Positions 20,333-29,900 of a stretch of DNA of 64,000 nt are shown piece by piece. The notes below the pieces were generated by a model. The model was not told the origin of the DNA, searched no databases, and saw nothing but the letters and a program-made list of their open reading frames with translations. This DNA comes from Alphaproteobacteria bacterium (GTDB taxonomy: Bacteria > Pseudomonadota > Alphaproteobacteria > DSM-16000 > Inquilinaceae): assembly GCA_028277405.1 (NCBI GenBank), contig JANQGH010000098.1:186001-250000 (forward strand), read 5' to 3'. A program made the translations under genes and the position numbers. Every line of letters begins with the position of its first letter. The stretch's first letter is position 1.

Positions 20333-22018
20333 TTGCCGACCAACCCGCAGAGCGCGGCCGAGGCCGTCCAGCCAAGCCTTGACCCCAGCGACCCCTATCA
20401 GCGGGAACGCCAGACCTTTCCGAAGCTGACGCCGGAACAGATTGAGCGGGTGAGCGCCTATGGCGAGGAACTGCAATTGGGGCCTGGCACCGTGCTGTTC
20501 CAGCGCGGCGACCGCAGCGTCGACTTCTACCTGGTCATCGAGGGCAGCATCGAAATCTACGATCTCGATCACGCCGGCAATCCGCTGATCATCACTGTCC
20601 ATGCCGATCAGCAGTTCACGGGTGAGCTGGACCTGTTCAACGATCGCAAGATCCTGGTCGGCGGTCGGACCGGGCGGGACAGCCGCATCGTCCGCATCGA
20701 CCGGCCCAGCTTTTACCGCATGATCGGTGCCGAAACCGATGTCGGCGAGACCATCATGCGCGCCTACATCCTGCGTCGCACGGCGTTCATCGTGCATGAT
20801 CAGGCGGGCGTCACGCTCATCGGCCAAGCTGGGTCCGGCGACATGCTGCGCATCCAGCGCTTTCTTCGTCGCAATGGGTACCCGGTCCGGGTGTTGGACC
20901 CCACGACGGCCGACGCTGCGCCAGTGCTGGAGCGTTACGAAATCGATCTCGATCGGCTGCCGGCCGTGGTCAGTGCAGACGGCACTGTTCTCGCCAACCC
21001 CTCGGTCCCCGCCCTGGCCGACGCGCTGGGCCTGACCGAACAGATCGAGGACGGCCACGTCTACGATCTGGCGGTCATCGGTGGCGGTCCGTCCGGCCTG
21101 TCGGCCGCGGTCTATGGCGCGTCGGAGAACCTCGACACCGTGGTCATCGAAGGCGAGGCACCCGGCGGCCAGGCGGGCACCAGTTCAAAGATCGAAAACT
21201 ATCTGGGCTTTCCCACCGGCATCTCGGGCCAGGCGCTTGCCGGCCGGGCCTGGATTCAGGGCCAGAAATTCGGCGCGAAGTTCGTTATCTCGCGCAGCGC
21301 CGCGTCGCTCGATTGCGAAAAACGGCCCTTCGAGATCGCCTTGGAGGACGGCCAGACACTGGCCGCGCGGTCGGTTATCCTGGCGACCGGCGCCCGCTAT
21401 CGCACGCTTGACGTGGACGACTATCAGCGCTTCGAAGGGCAGGGCATCCATTACGCGGCGACGGCGCTGGAAGCCCAGCTTTGTGCCGGCGAGGAAGTCA
21501 TTGTCGTAGGCGGCGGCAATTCGGCCGGCCAAGCGGCCGTCTTCATGTCGCGGCACGCCAGCCACGTTCATCTCCTTGTGCGCGGTGCCGGGCTTGCCGC
21601 CAGCATGTCCAACTATCTGGTCGAAAGGATCGACAACTCGGCGCGGATTACCCTGCACACAAGGACCGAGATCAGTGCCCTGCACGGTCAACGCACACTG
21701 GAGCGGGTGACTTGGCGGAACCGCGACAGTGGCGATGAGCAAACGCGCCCCGTACGCAACGTCTTCGTGATGATCGGCGCCGTACCCAACACGGACTGGC
21801 TGCACGACTGCGTCGCCTTGGACGATCGCGGCTTTGTGCTGACCGGCCTGGACGTCACAGACCACCGGCCGTCGTCGCCGTTCACGACCTCGGTGGAGGG
21901 CGTTTTTGCCGTCGGCGATGTGCGCTCCGGCTCTGTGAAGCGCGTCGCCTCAGGCGTTGGCGAGGGCTCGGTCTGCATTCAGTCCGTGCACCGGTTTTTG
22001 GCGAAAGGCGACGCCTGA
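20333..22018 (+). CDS. cNMP-binding domain fused to thioredoxin-reductase-like flavoprotein
   Basis: A fusion protein of about 561 residues. Residues about 30-150 form a cyclic-nucleotide-binding (CRP-like) beta-roll (GPGTVLFQRGDRSVDFYLVIEGSIEIY, FTGELDLFNDR). A glutaredoxin-like linker follows (RIQRFLRRNGYPVRVLD). The second half is a two-dinucleotide-fold oxidoreductase with GGGPSGLSAAVYGASE for FAD and VVGGGNSAGQAAVFMS for NAD(P)H. The redox CxxC of true thioredoxin reductases is absent. The TTG start at 20333 has GAGGA upstream; the region before it looks non-coding. It is divergent from the cydAB regulator. Confidence 0.85.
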   Translation: MPTNPQSAAEAVQPSLDPSDPYQRERQTFPKLTPEQIERVSAYGEELQLGPGTVLFQRGDRSVDFYLVIEGSIEIYDLDHAGNPLIITVHADQQFTGELDLFNDRKILVGGRTGRDSRIVRIDRPSFYRMIGAETDVGETIMRAYILRRTAFIVHDQAGVTLIGQAGSGDMLRIQRFLRRNGYPVRVLDPTTADAAPVLERYEIDLDRLPAVVSADGTVLANPSVPALADALGLTEQIEDGHVYDLAVIGGGPSGLSAAVYGASENLDTVVIEGEAPGGQAGTSSKIENYLGFPTGISGQALAGRAWIQGQKFGAKFVISRSAASLDCEKRPFEIALEDGQTLAARSVILATGARYRTLDVDDYQRFEGQGIHYAATALEAQLCAGEEVIVVGGGNSAGQAAVFMSRHASHVHLLVRGAGLAASMSNYLVERIDNSARITLHTRTEISALHGQRTLERVTWRNRDSGDEQTRPVRNVFVMIGAVPNTDWLHDCVALDDRGFVLTGLDVTDHRPSSPFTTSVEGVFAVGDVRSGSVKRVASGVGEGSVCIQSVHRFLAKGDA

Positions 22019-22047
22019 ACGGATTTCAGCGCACCATCAGCGCCCCA

Positions 22048-23178
22048 TCAGCGCATGGCGAGGTCGTCGCGGTGGATCATCTCGTCCCGGCCGCGCCAGC
22101 CGAGCACCTGTTCGATCGCGGCGCTGCGCTGGCCGAGTATGCGCCGCGCATCGTCGGCCGAGTAGGCGCACAAACCTTGTCCGATGACCGTGCCATCAAC
22201 GGTCTGAACGGTGACCGGATCCCCCCGTTCGAACGGTCCGTTGACCGACAGCACGCCAGCCGGCAGCAGGCTCTTGCCCCTGGCCAGAGCGGCCGCGGCA
22301 CCTTCGTCGACCGTCAGCGTTCCGACCGGATGCAAGGCACCGCCAATCCAGGCCTTGCGGGCTGTCTTCGGTTCGGCCTTGGGCGTGAACCAGGTCGCGC
22401 GTGCACCCTTGGCCAGCGCCTCGATGGGATTGTGGTTTGTCCCCAGCGTGATCGCCATCCGGCAGCCCGCATCCATGGCCAGCCGGGCCGCCGCCAGCTT
22501 GGTCACCATGCCGCCGGACGAATAGCCCGGGCGCGCCTGGCCGGCCATGGCCTCGACCGCGGGCGTCATTTCGATGACCTCGTCGAGATGGCGCGCTGTC
22601 GGGTCGGTCTTGGGGTCGGCGGTATAAAGCCCGTCAATGTCCGACAGTAGCACCAAGGCGTCGGCGCTGACCATTTGGGCCAACCGGGCGGCCAGCCGGT
22701 CGTTGTCGCCATAGCGGATCTCCGCCGTGGCCACCGTATCGTTCTCGTTGATGACCGGGATCGCGCCCAGCCGCAGCAACTGGTTCAGCGTCGCCCGCGC
22801 GTTCAGATGCCGGCGCCGGTCCTCTGTATCGCCCGGGCTCAACAGGATCTGGGCCACGGTGATGCCATGGCGCGCCAGCGTTTCCTCATAGGCGTGGGCC
22901 AGGCGGATCTGGCCGGTCGCCGCCGCCGCCTGCTTTTCCTCCAGCTTCAGCGGTCGCCCTTTGATCTGGCGTTGGCCCAAGCCCAGATGCTCGCGGCCGA
23001 CGGCGATCGCGCCGGATGACACAATCAGCACTTCGACACCGCGCCGGTGCAAGCCCGCCAGGTCATCCGCAAGGCCATCGAGCCAGCCACGCCGGATCGT
23101 GCCGTCGGCCTCGTCGACCAGCAAGGTCGAGCCGATTTTTACGACGAGACGCCGCGTTCGGTCCAGCGCGCCGCTCAT
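22048..23178 (-). CDS. proB: glutamate 5-kinase
   Basis: First step of proline synthesis and the site of proline feedback control. The 376 residues comprise an amino-acid-kinase domain (RRLVVKIGSTLLVD at the start; VSSGAIAVGREHLG; INENDTVAT; GMVTKLAAARLAM) and a C-terminal PUA domain from about 280. It overlaps obg by ATGA, a typical alphaproteobacterial obg-proB pair. Confidence 0.97.
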   Translation of the reverse strand: MSGALDRTRRLVVKIGSTLLVDEADGTIRRGWLDGLADDLAGLHRRGVEVLIVSSGAIAVGREHLGLGQRQIKGRPLKLEEKQAAAATGQIRLAHAYEETLARHGITVAQILLSPGDTEDRRRHLNARATLNQLLRLGAIPVINENDTVATAEIRYGDNDRLAARLAQMVSADALVLLSDIDGLYTADPKTDPTARHLDEVIEMTPAVEAMAGQARPGYSSGGMVTKLAAARLAMDAGCRMAITLGTNHNPIEALAKGARATWFTPKAEPKTARKAWIGGALHPVGTLTVDEGAAAALARGKSLLPAGVLSVNGPFERGDPVTVQTVDGTVIGQGLCAYSADDARRILGQRSAAIEQVLGWRGRDEMIHRDDLAMR

Positions 23179-24185
23179 GCCTCGACCTCGGTCTCCTTTG
23201 CGGCGTCGATGGCCTGGAACAGGGCGGCCAGGACGCCATCGACACCCTTGCCGCTGACGGACGATAGGGGCAGCACCACGCCGCCGCAGGCTGCGCTGAG
23301 CGTCTTTGCCGCCGCCTCACGCGTCTCGTCCGACAGCGCGTCGACCTTGGTCAGCGCAACGATTTCCGGCTTGTCGGCGAGCCCGTGGCCATAGGCGGCG
23401 AGCTCGTCCCGCACCGTTCGATAGGCGGCCGCCGGGTCCTCGCCCGTGCCGTCGACCAGATGTAAGAGAACGCGCGTGCGTTCCACATGGCCCAGAAAGC
23501 GATCGCCCAGCCCATGCCCCTCATGGGCGCCTTCGATCAGCCCGGGGATGTCGGCCAGCACGCATTCGCGATCGCCCAGCCGCAGCACGCCCAGATTGGG
23601 GTGCAGCGTCGTGAAGGGATAGTCGGCAATCTTGGGCTTCGCTCGCGTCGTGCTGGCCAAGAACGTCGACTTGCCCGCATTGGGCAGGCCGACCAGCCCG
23701 GCATCCGCGATCAGTTTCAGCCGCAGCCAAACCCAGCCTTCCTGACCGGGCCAGCCGGGGTCGGAACGGCGCGGCGCGCGATTGGTCGAGGTCTTGAAGT
23801 GCGTGTTACCGAAGCCGCCGTCGCCGCCGGTCAGCAGCTTGATCCGCTGGCCGCGCTCGGTCAGGTCAGCCAGCAGCGTCTCGCCGTCTTCGTCCAGCAC
23901 CTGGGTGCCGACGGGCACCTTCAAGACCGCGTCCTTGCCCCTGGCGCCGGTTCGGTCCTTGCCCATGCCGTGTTGTCCACGACCGGCCTTGAAATGCTGG
24001 TGATAGCGAAAGTCGATCAGCGTGTTCAGGCCCTCCACCGCCTCGACCCAGACGTCGCCACCCCGACCGCCGTCACCGCCGTTGGGGCCGCCAAACTCGA
24101 CATATTTCTCGCGCCTGAACGAGCTGCAGCCATTGCCGCCATCGCCGCTCTTGATGAAGACCTTGGCCTGGTCCAGGAATTTCAT
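23175..24185 (-). CDS. obg: Obg/CgtA GTPase
   Basis: Essential GTPase for 50S assembly and stress signalling. The glycine-rich Obg fold covers residues 1-158 (MKFLDQAKVFIKSGDGGNG, GGPNGGDGGRGGDVW). The G domain has G1 GLPNAGKST at 166-174, G3 DIPGLIEGAHEG and G4 TKVD. The 336 residues are the short alphaproteobacterial form without a long C-terminal tail. Confidence 0.97.
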   Translation of the reverse strand: MKFLDQAKVFIKSGDGGNGCSSFRREKYVEFGGPNGGDGGRGGDVWVEAVEGLNTLIDFRYHQHFKAGRGQHGMGKDRTGARGKDAVLKVPVGTQVLDEDGETLLADLTERGQRIKLLTGGDGGFGNTHFKTSTNRAPRRSDPGWPGQEGWVWLRLKLIADAGLVGLPNAGKSTFLASTTRAKPKIADYPFTTLHPNLGVLRLGDRECVLADIPGLIEGAHEGHGLGDRFLGHVERTRVLLHLVDGTGEDPAAAYRTVRDELAAYGHGLADKPEIVALTKVDALSDETREAAAKTLSAACGGVVLPLSSVSGKGVDGVLAALFQAIDAAKETEVEA

Positions 24186-24232
24186 CGCTCGTCAGCCTCG
24201 GCGCTGCGCTCTTCACGGTGGCCCAGAAATGC

Positions 24233-24255
24233 AAAGGGCGCCCGGTTGGGCGCCC
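24233..24255 (-). terminator. probable terminator after rpmA
   Basis: On the minus strand GGGCGCCC, loop AACC, GGGCGCCC form an 8-bp GC hairpin followed at once by TTTGCATTT. It lies 25 bases after the rpmA stop and before obg, so it may end or attenuate the rplU-rpmA transcript. The T run is short (3), so termination may be partial. Confidence 0.6.
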
Positions 24256-24279
24256 CGCCATCTCGATGGACGCCGCGCG

Positions 24280-24546
24280 CTATTCGGCGGCGTCGGCCGG
24301 TGCGTCGACCGACACGGTGGTGCGGCCCGCGGCCTTTTTGAACGCCACCTGACCTTCGACCAGGGCGAACAGCGTATGGTCCTTGCCGATCCCGACATTC
24401 TCGCCGGGATGAAACTTGGTGCCGCGCTGGCGCACGATGATGTTGCCGGGAATGACCCGTTCGCCACCGAACTTCTTCACGCCCAGGCGGCGCCCAACGG
24501 AGTCGCGGCCATTGCGGGAGGAACCGCCTGCCTTCTTATGTGCCAT
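24280..24546 (-). CDS. rpmA: 50S ribosomal protein L27 (bL27)
   Basis: Ribosomal protein whose N-terminus reaches the peptidyl-transferase centre. The 88 residues show the family start MAHKKAGGSSRNGRDSVGRR and then GNIIVRQRGTKFHPGENVGIGKDHTLFA. No Firmicutes-like cleavable N-terminal extension. It lies 45 bases after rplU. Confidence 0.98.
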   Translation of the reverse strand: MAHKKAGGSSRNGRDSVGRRLGVKKFGGERVIPGNIIVRQRGTKFHPGENVGIGKDHTLFALVEGQVAFKKAAGRTTVSVDAPADAAE

Positions 24547-24591
24547 ATCTCTCGTCCTTCACTTAGCGCTGCACACGCTGCCAATCGCCGG

Positions 24592-24909
24592 TCAGGCGCC
24601 CGCCGCGATGCCGGTGATCTTCAACTGGGTCAGGTCCTGCCGGTGACCCTTCTTGCGGCGATAGTTCTTCCGGCGCTTCTTCTTGAATACGATGATCTTC
24701 GGCCCGCGGGTCTGGTCGACCACTTCAGCCGTCACCGAGGCGCCGTCCAGCGTCGGCGTGCCGAAACGCACGTCGCTGCCGTCGCCAACCGCCAGCACAT
24801 CGGCGATCGTGACCGTGTCGCCGGCCTCGCCGGCCAGTCGGCCGACGGTGATGACATCATCTTTGGCGACACGGTATTGCCGCCCGCCCGTGCGAATGAC
24901 TGCAAACAT
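24592..24909 (-). CDS. rplU: 50S ribosomal protein L21 (bL21)
   Basis: Ribosomal protein bound to 23S rRNA domain I. The 105 residues start MFAVIRTGGRQYRVAKDD; the basic core is KIIVFKKKRRKNYRRKKGHRQ. A longer in-frame reading to 25035 has no family match, so ATG 24909 is the start. The strong promoter at about 25056-25083 leaves a leader of roughly 140 bases, long enough for autoregulation, though I see no defined leader structure. Confidence 0.98.
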   Translation of the reverse strand: MFAVIRTGGRQYRVAKDDVITVGRLAGEAGDTVTIADVLAVGDGSDVRFGTPTLDGASVTAEVVDQTRGPKIIVFKKKRRKNYRRKKGHRQDLTQLKITGIAAGA

Positions 24910-25055
24910 CTTCCTAGTCCGGTCTACCTCAAGCATTTCGCCGGTCGCTTGGCCGCCGCTGACAATCGTTGGGTCGATCATGCTGGCGCTGCGTCGGCGA
25001 AACCAAAAAAGGACCGGCCAAGACGGACGATCCACAAAGCATCAAAGCGCGCGCA

Positions 25056-25083
25056 CTATACGGATCGCGCGGGCGCTGTCAAC
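25056..25083 (-). promoter_or_regulatory. sigma70-type promoter of rplU-rpmA
   Basis: Minus strand: a perfect -35 TTGACA (25083-25078), 16-base spacer and -10 TATAGT (25061-25056). Transcription would start near 25049. It is the only close match to consensus in the 430 bases upstream of rplU. Confidence 0.75.
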
Positions 25084-25246
25084 GCTGCCCGTACCTGTGT
25101 ACGGGCTGTGATGACGCAATCGGATATCGGTGTTCCGAGTCCGTTGGACAAGAGGCACTGGCGCCTCGATGGCAGGCGATCCGGCGGCCGGACCCCAATC
25201 CCCGTTTTCCGGCCAACCATCGGATCGAAACCGGCGAAGCTCGGGC

Positions 25247-25275
25247 TTGCGAGCCGTCAGGCGTTTCGCTAAGTT
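25247..25275 (+). promoter_or_regulatory. possible promoter of tRNA-Ser
   Basis: Plus strand: TTGCGA (25247-25252), 17-base spacer, TAAGTT (25270-25275). It lies about 70 bases before the tRNA. A moderate consensus match only. Confidence 0.35.
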
Positions 25276-25343
25276 CCCGGCCGCTTCGGCCCCCGACCCG
25301 CCGCCGAAGCCCGGGGCAGATCTCGATGCGGCCCCGGCAAGAC

Positions 25344-25433
<90 letters not shown>

Positions 25434-25670
25434 CCAAGTCTCTGATATTGAAAGACTTCCTGTAGAGATTCGAACTCTCGCTTTGTTTCCCCGCGTGCTG
25501 CGGGCTTCGGCGGCGGGGCTTTGGTAACCTGGAGCCGGAGGCCGTGCTGGTGAGACGGACTTGCCAAGGCTGCAGCGTTTTGTCTCTGTCGGCGGTTTCG
25601 GCACCTCGCGGTCGAGGGTGGAGCGTCGTGACCTACCGGGTTCCAAACAGTGTGCGCTGCTCGTCCCAAT

Positions 25671-25760
25671 CTACCGGCAGATCTCAGCCACCGGCCTGCC
25701 GTCCTCACCCTGCTTCAAAACAAACGCCTTCTGCACGTCCGTGAAGCTGGATACCGTCAT
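25671..25760 (-). pseudogene. IS3-type transposase OrfA fragment
   Basis: Thirty residues beginning MTVSSFTDVQKAFVLKQGED and ending GRPVAEICR. This is the start of an IS3-family OrfA, whose usual reading is SxFTExQixxiLkqxexGxxvxeicR. It breaks off at a stop after the first HTH helix and nothing recognisable of OrfA/OrfB follows. Between 25434 and 25670 I see no gene. The element's end appears to lie near 25845, inside the DUF2779 remnant. Confidence 0.6.
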
Positions 25761-25813
25761 CCCTTTCCGCTCCTCTCCTCTCCCGGCCAGGAAGTTCAAG
25801 CGGAAGCTCTGAC

Positions 25814-26059
25814 TCAAGACAGTCCAAGTCTCGGGGAGCAGATCATGTCGAGATCGCCTTGCGAAAGCGCAGGCAGCCATGCCGGCAACACCGCCTTGAT
25901 AGACGCGCTGCCTTTGAACGCTGGATCGGTGATGATCTCATCGGTAAACGGCTTCATCAGGTCGATCAGCCGCGCGTTCAGATCGTGTAGGAACGCGGCA
26001 TGCTCCGGGAAAACTTCCGCCATCTCATTGCAGGTGTGGACAGCTATGCTCCCCGACAC
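25814..26059 (-). pseudogene. DUF2779 protein remnant interrupted by IS3
   Basis: An open stretch of 81 residues whose middle reads MAEVFPEHAAFLHDLNARLIDLMKPF and then DPAFKGSASIKAVLPAWLP. This matches the C-terminal half of DUF2779 proteins, which typically have INARIVDL, then YHPxxxGSxSIKxVLP. The N-terminal part and the true C-terminus are missing; the reading runs into IS3 end sequence at about 25845. A broken gene, not a functional one. Confidence 0.6.
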
Positions 26060-26126
26060 GGTTCCTGTGACACCGCCACTGAAAGTCCAAGCTTCGCCTG
26101 CGACCTTGTTCCGTTTTCTCGCCTGC

Positions 26127-26921
26127 TTAGCGTCCGCGACCGCGCGGTGCTGACCGCGTCGCTTGCTGGTTGCGGACGGTAGACCCGCTCTTCTTCGGCG
26201 TTCGGGCCAGTGATGCGAGCTTGCTTTGCCCGGTCGCGTCCGCCATCAACGCGTGCGTCACTTCTTTGCGGTCGGGCGATGGGGTCTGATGGCGATACAC
26301 GCCATGTCCCCTTCCGGCCGGGCCTTTTCCAGCCAGCTTGTCCACCATCTCCTGAGTCATATAGGTTACGTGGTGCTTGCCGTCCCGGTCGATCCCGCCC
26401 TGGAACGCCTTTGCCGCCTCACGTACCGGCACCGGCCCCTTTTCCACCTTGCCGCCATGGCTCTGGTTGACCTCCTGCTTGGCAAAGGCCATGAGTACGT
26501 AGCCCATGCCTAGGCGCCCGCCTTCAACACCCGTGGAGGCGACATGGTCGAACTGGCGCCCGGCATATGATCCCGAAGGGTCCAGCTTCTTTCTCAGATG
26601 CGCGGTTCCGTAGCCCGTATTCCGGCCCTGATTCAGCCTCTGCGGCCGCGCATAGACGAAGCGCCGGCCATCCAAGTTCAGAATCAGGGCGTTGCTCAGT
26701 CTGATCTGGCCGATTTGCTCAACCTTGCCGCCAGTCGCCTTCGACAGAGCCTCGGCACTGCTTGCACCGGCGGGAATCCGGGCCAGTTCCTGCGGTGTCA
26801 GGGGGGGCGGTGGCGCTGTTGCCTTTGCGGCCTGCGCGTCCTGACGGCCCGCTGTGCCCAACGGTTTAGCGGGCTGCGGTTTCGGCGAGACGGATGAGTG
26901 TGGCGGCGATTTGGACGTCAT
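26127..26921 (-). CDS. hypothetical protein, last gene of Hsp70/GTPase operon
   Basis: A 264-residue basic protein of unknown family. A Pro/Ala/Gln-rich N-terminus (about 1-50) precedes a globular part with LILNLDGRRFVYARPQRLN, GRQFDHVASTGVEGG, GYVLMAFAKQE and VTYMTQEMVDKLAGKGPAG. There are no cysteines and no signal peptide or membrane segment. It starts 9 bases after the 1015-residue scaffold gene ends, so it belongs to the same transcript. In this position it could be an effector or a substrate of the chaperones, but nothing in the sequence proves that. Confidence 0.7.
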   Translation of the reverse strand: MTSKSPPHSSVSPKPQPAKPLGTAGRQDAQAAKATAPPPPLTPQELARIPAGASSAEALSKATGGKVEQIGQIRLSNALILNLDGRRFVYARPQRLNQGRNTGYGTAHLRKKLDPSGSYAGRQFDHVASTGVEGGRLGMGYVLMAFAKQEVNQSHGGKVEKGPVPVREAAKAFQGGIDRDGKHHVTYMTQEMVDKLAGKGPAGRGHGVYRHQTPSPDRKEVTHALMADATGQSKLASLARTPKKSGSTVRNQQATRSAPRGRGR

Positions 26922-26930
26922 GGGAGCGTC

Positions 26931-29900
26931 CTATGGCACTCGTGGGTTGATGGGAATGATGTCGATCCGCTGACGCAAGGCCGGGTCCGACAGGACGATG
27001 CCTATAAACCCCTTGCGGCGACCGATCTCCGTGGTGATTTCCTCCTCGTGGCGATCAGTCACGCCGCGCCGCGTCTCTACGATTTTCAGGCATTCGCCTT
27101 CACCTGCGGCGGGTTTGTGCTCGTGATGAAAGCGTATCTCGAATTTCGGCAGGTTTTCGGCGTGGTCGAAGCAGACTTCGAGTATCGTTTCCCGGCCTCC
27201 GGCGCCGAACAGGCCGCTGCGGCGTTCTTTCACTTCGTAGCTCAGGCGGTTACGCCGCACCATCTCGCCCGTCCGTGTCACGGGAAGGCTCTCTGGACCG
27301 CTGCGATCGATCAGCGCGGTGACGCTCGCGGAGATTTCGGCCGGCGGTCGCGCCTCAAAGTACCGCGAGGCTGTGCGTTCGCCCTGGTCGGCCTTGACGA
27401 TCTCCTCGCTTAGCTGGCCGCCGACGGATAGCCTTAGCCGCGCCATCCGGCAACCCTTGGGCCAACGCCAGGAAAGCTCCGCGCCATTTTCAAGCAGCTC
27501 CAACGTCACGTCTTCCGGCGGGGTGACGTGGTCCATATCGAGGCTTGGGCCAATCCTGCATTGGCCGTCACTGGTACGGCAGACGACCAGCCGGTGGCGC
27601 CCAAAGGGCAACTTGGCGATTGGTAGCTGCGCCTTCTGCGCGCTTGAGAGGATGGCGGGTTTTGGGTCCAGGCGGCAAAGATCGCCCTCGTCGATGAGGG
27701 CATGGACGGCCGGCGGCGCCGCGCCTCGTGGAAACACGAGTACTTGGTCCTCTTCATCCGGCCGGGTCGCAGCCGACCAGCGCAGCACGCCCTCCTTGCG
27801 CGCCAGGTGGAAATTGGCAACCGTAGACGGTGGCTCGACGACACGAGCGAGCACCGATTGCGGTGACGCGCGATGCATCGATCCGTCCGGTAAGAGGTAA
27901 CAGGCAGTGACGTGGTAGCGATAGGTTCTTCCCTTGCGCGCGCCGTCGTCGGCGTAACGGTCGTGGGCATGGGCGAGGGCCTTCGTATCTGCGGCCCTCC
28001 ACTTTTGAACCTCGGGGTCGAGCCGGTGGATCTCGGCGCTGCGCGCGCCAGGGGGCAGGCGCCAGCTCAATCGCACCACCGCCCCATCCGCGCGCGCTTT
28101 TAGATCGGTCACCGCGGCGAGCACCAGCACCTCATTGGCGTGGGCCGGCTGGAGACTGTCGACATCTCGACGGCGGCTTAAGACCGAGTAGTATAGCGGC
28201 ACGCCAAAAGGCGGATCTGGATCGGTATGGCTGAGGGCGGTAGTTTGCCCGACAGCCTCGCCCTCGCCGACGCTGCGAGCGCGGGCTCCAATCGAACGCA
28301 CAGCGACGAAGACAAGCCCCTCGGGCGCAGTCGCGGGCCGCTTCCAAGTCAGGACGACGGTTGCGTCACGGCACCGCGCCTTGACTTCTATAGGCGGCGG
28401 TGGCGGCAACCGTGCGAGCAGATCCATCCCTGATTCGTGATCAGCCACCAGGTCGAGCGCGGCCCGCAGGTGACGCTCGGCCGCCTCGGACTCGCCTAAG
28501 GCGAGTTGCTTTCGGGCAGAGGCAACCTTTTCGTCGGCCTTGGCGATCGACTGTTCGATCTGATGTCGCAACTCGTTTGCTAGAGACCGATTGAATCCCC
28601 CTGACAGTTTGGAGAGTGCCTTCAACGCCTCGCACATCTTGCGTTCTCGCTTCACGAGCGTCGTAAGCCGCGTCTCCTCGGCCTTGGTGTTGGAACGACG
28701 CCGTGCCAACTGGGCGTTCAGGTCGGCTAAGGTTTGCGATCGTGGCACGAGGCGGCCGGCTTCGCCGATCGTTCGCAGGGCATGGTCCATGTCGTCGCGC
28801 TCGAGGGCGCGGGCCGCCCGAGCCAGGGCCGATCGCCCAGCCTCGCCGTCGGTTTTCGTGGTGCCACAGGTTGGACAGGCCTCGGCTTCGTCATCGAACC
28901 TGGCGTCGCAGTTGGCGCAAACGACGTAGAGTTCGGACTTGCAGGCCGCGCAATTCGTGTCGGAGGCGACGTTGATCGCGCCGCAGGCGCCGCAAGAGCG
29001 GAAATGCCCGCTCAGACCCCATTTGCCCAACTGAACACGATCAGCATCCAAAAGGCCCTTGATCAGTTCGAGCACGCGGTCTGGGGCCAGTCCCGTCGCT
29101 GCGGCTGCCCTCGCTGCGAGCCGTTCGACCTGATCGCGACGCACGGTGTCGATCTTGTTGAGGCGTCCGAACAACCGCAGAGCGGCGAGGAAGGGCAGGG
29201 CCATCTCCAGCTTCAATATGTCATCAAACAGTCCTCGCGATCTCTCGTTGCCTGTATCGCCCGCCTTGAATATCGGGTTCAGCGCGATCCTAATTTCGTT
29301 GATCGGCAATCCACGGGTTTCGATCTTGCCGACGGCGGTCTTGCGGGCGTCTTTGAGCACGGCGATTGCCCCCAGCACCTCAGCGTCTGTGCTGTCGGCG
29401 GACAACGCCATACCCGTGGTCGCGGTAAGGAGTTGATAGATATCGTCCGCACCGTGGGCTTTCAGATAAGGCAGTAATGCGTTCACTGCGCTGCGGGCGG
29501 ACTTACAGGCGGCCGCGAAGTCCCGCGAGATCTCGACGCGCCGCTTGTCCACGACAGCAATCTTGCGTGCCCGTGCGACCTCCTCGAAGATGCCTTCATC
29601 GCCGAGTTCTGCGACGACCGCCTTAGCCAAGTTGCGATCGATCTCAGCTTCGCCGAGGACGTCCAGAATCGTATTGGCTCCGCGCCGCTGCGCCGACGGC
29701 CGCTTTTTGAGGGTGGTTGCATAGTCGGCGCGGAACCGCTCCCACACCGACGGTGTGCCTGCCGGCGCGCTGAGCGCCGCCTTGAGATCCGTCGCCATTT
29801 TCTCCTTGAGCGCCTTCAGGAGTGCGGCACGAGCGCCTTGAACCTTGGCTGGGTCCGCCGCATCGATCTTCTCTGCAAGCCGGGCATTGTCGGCCACCGG

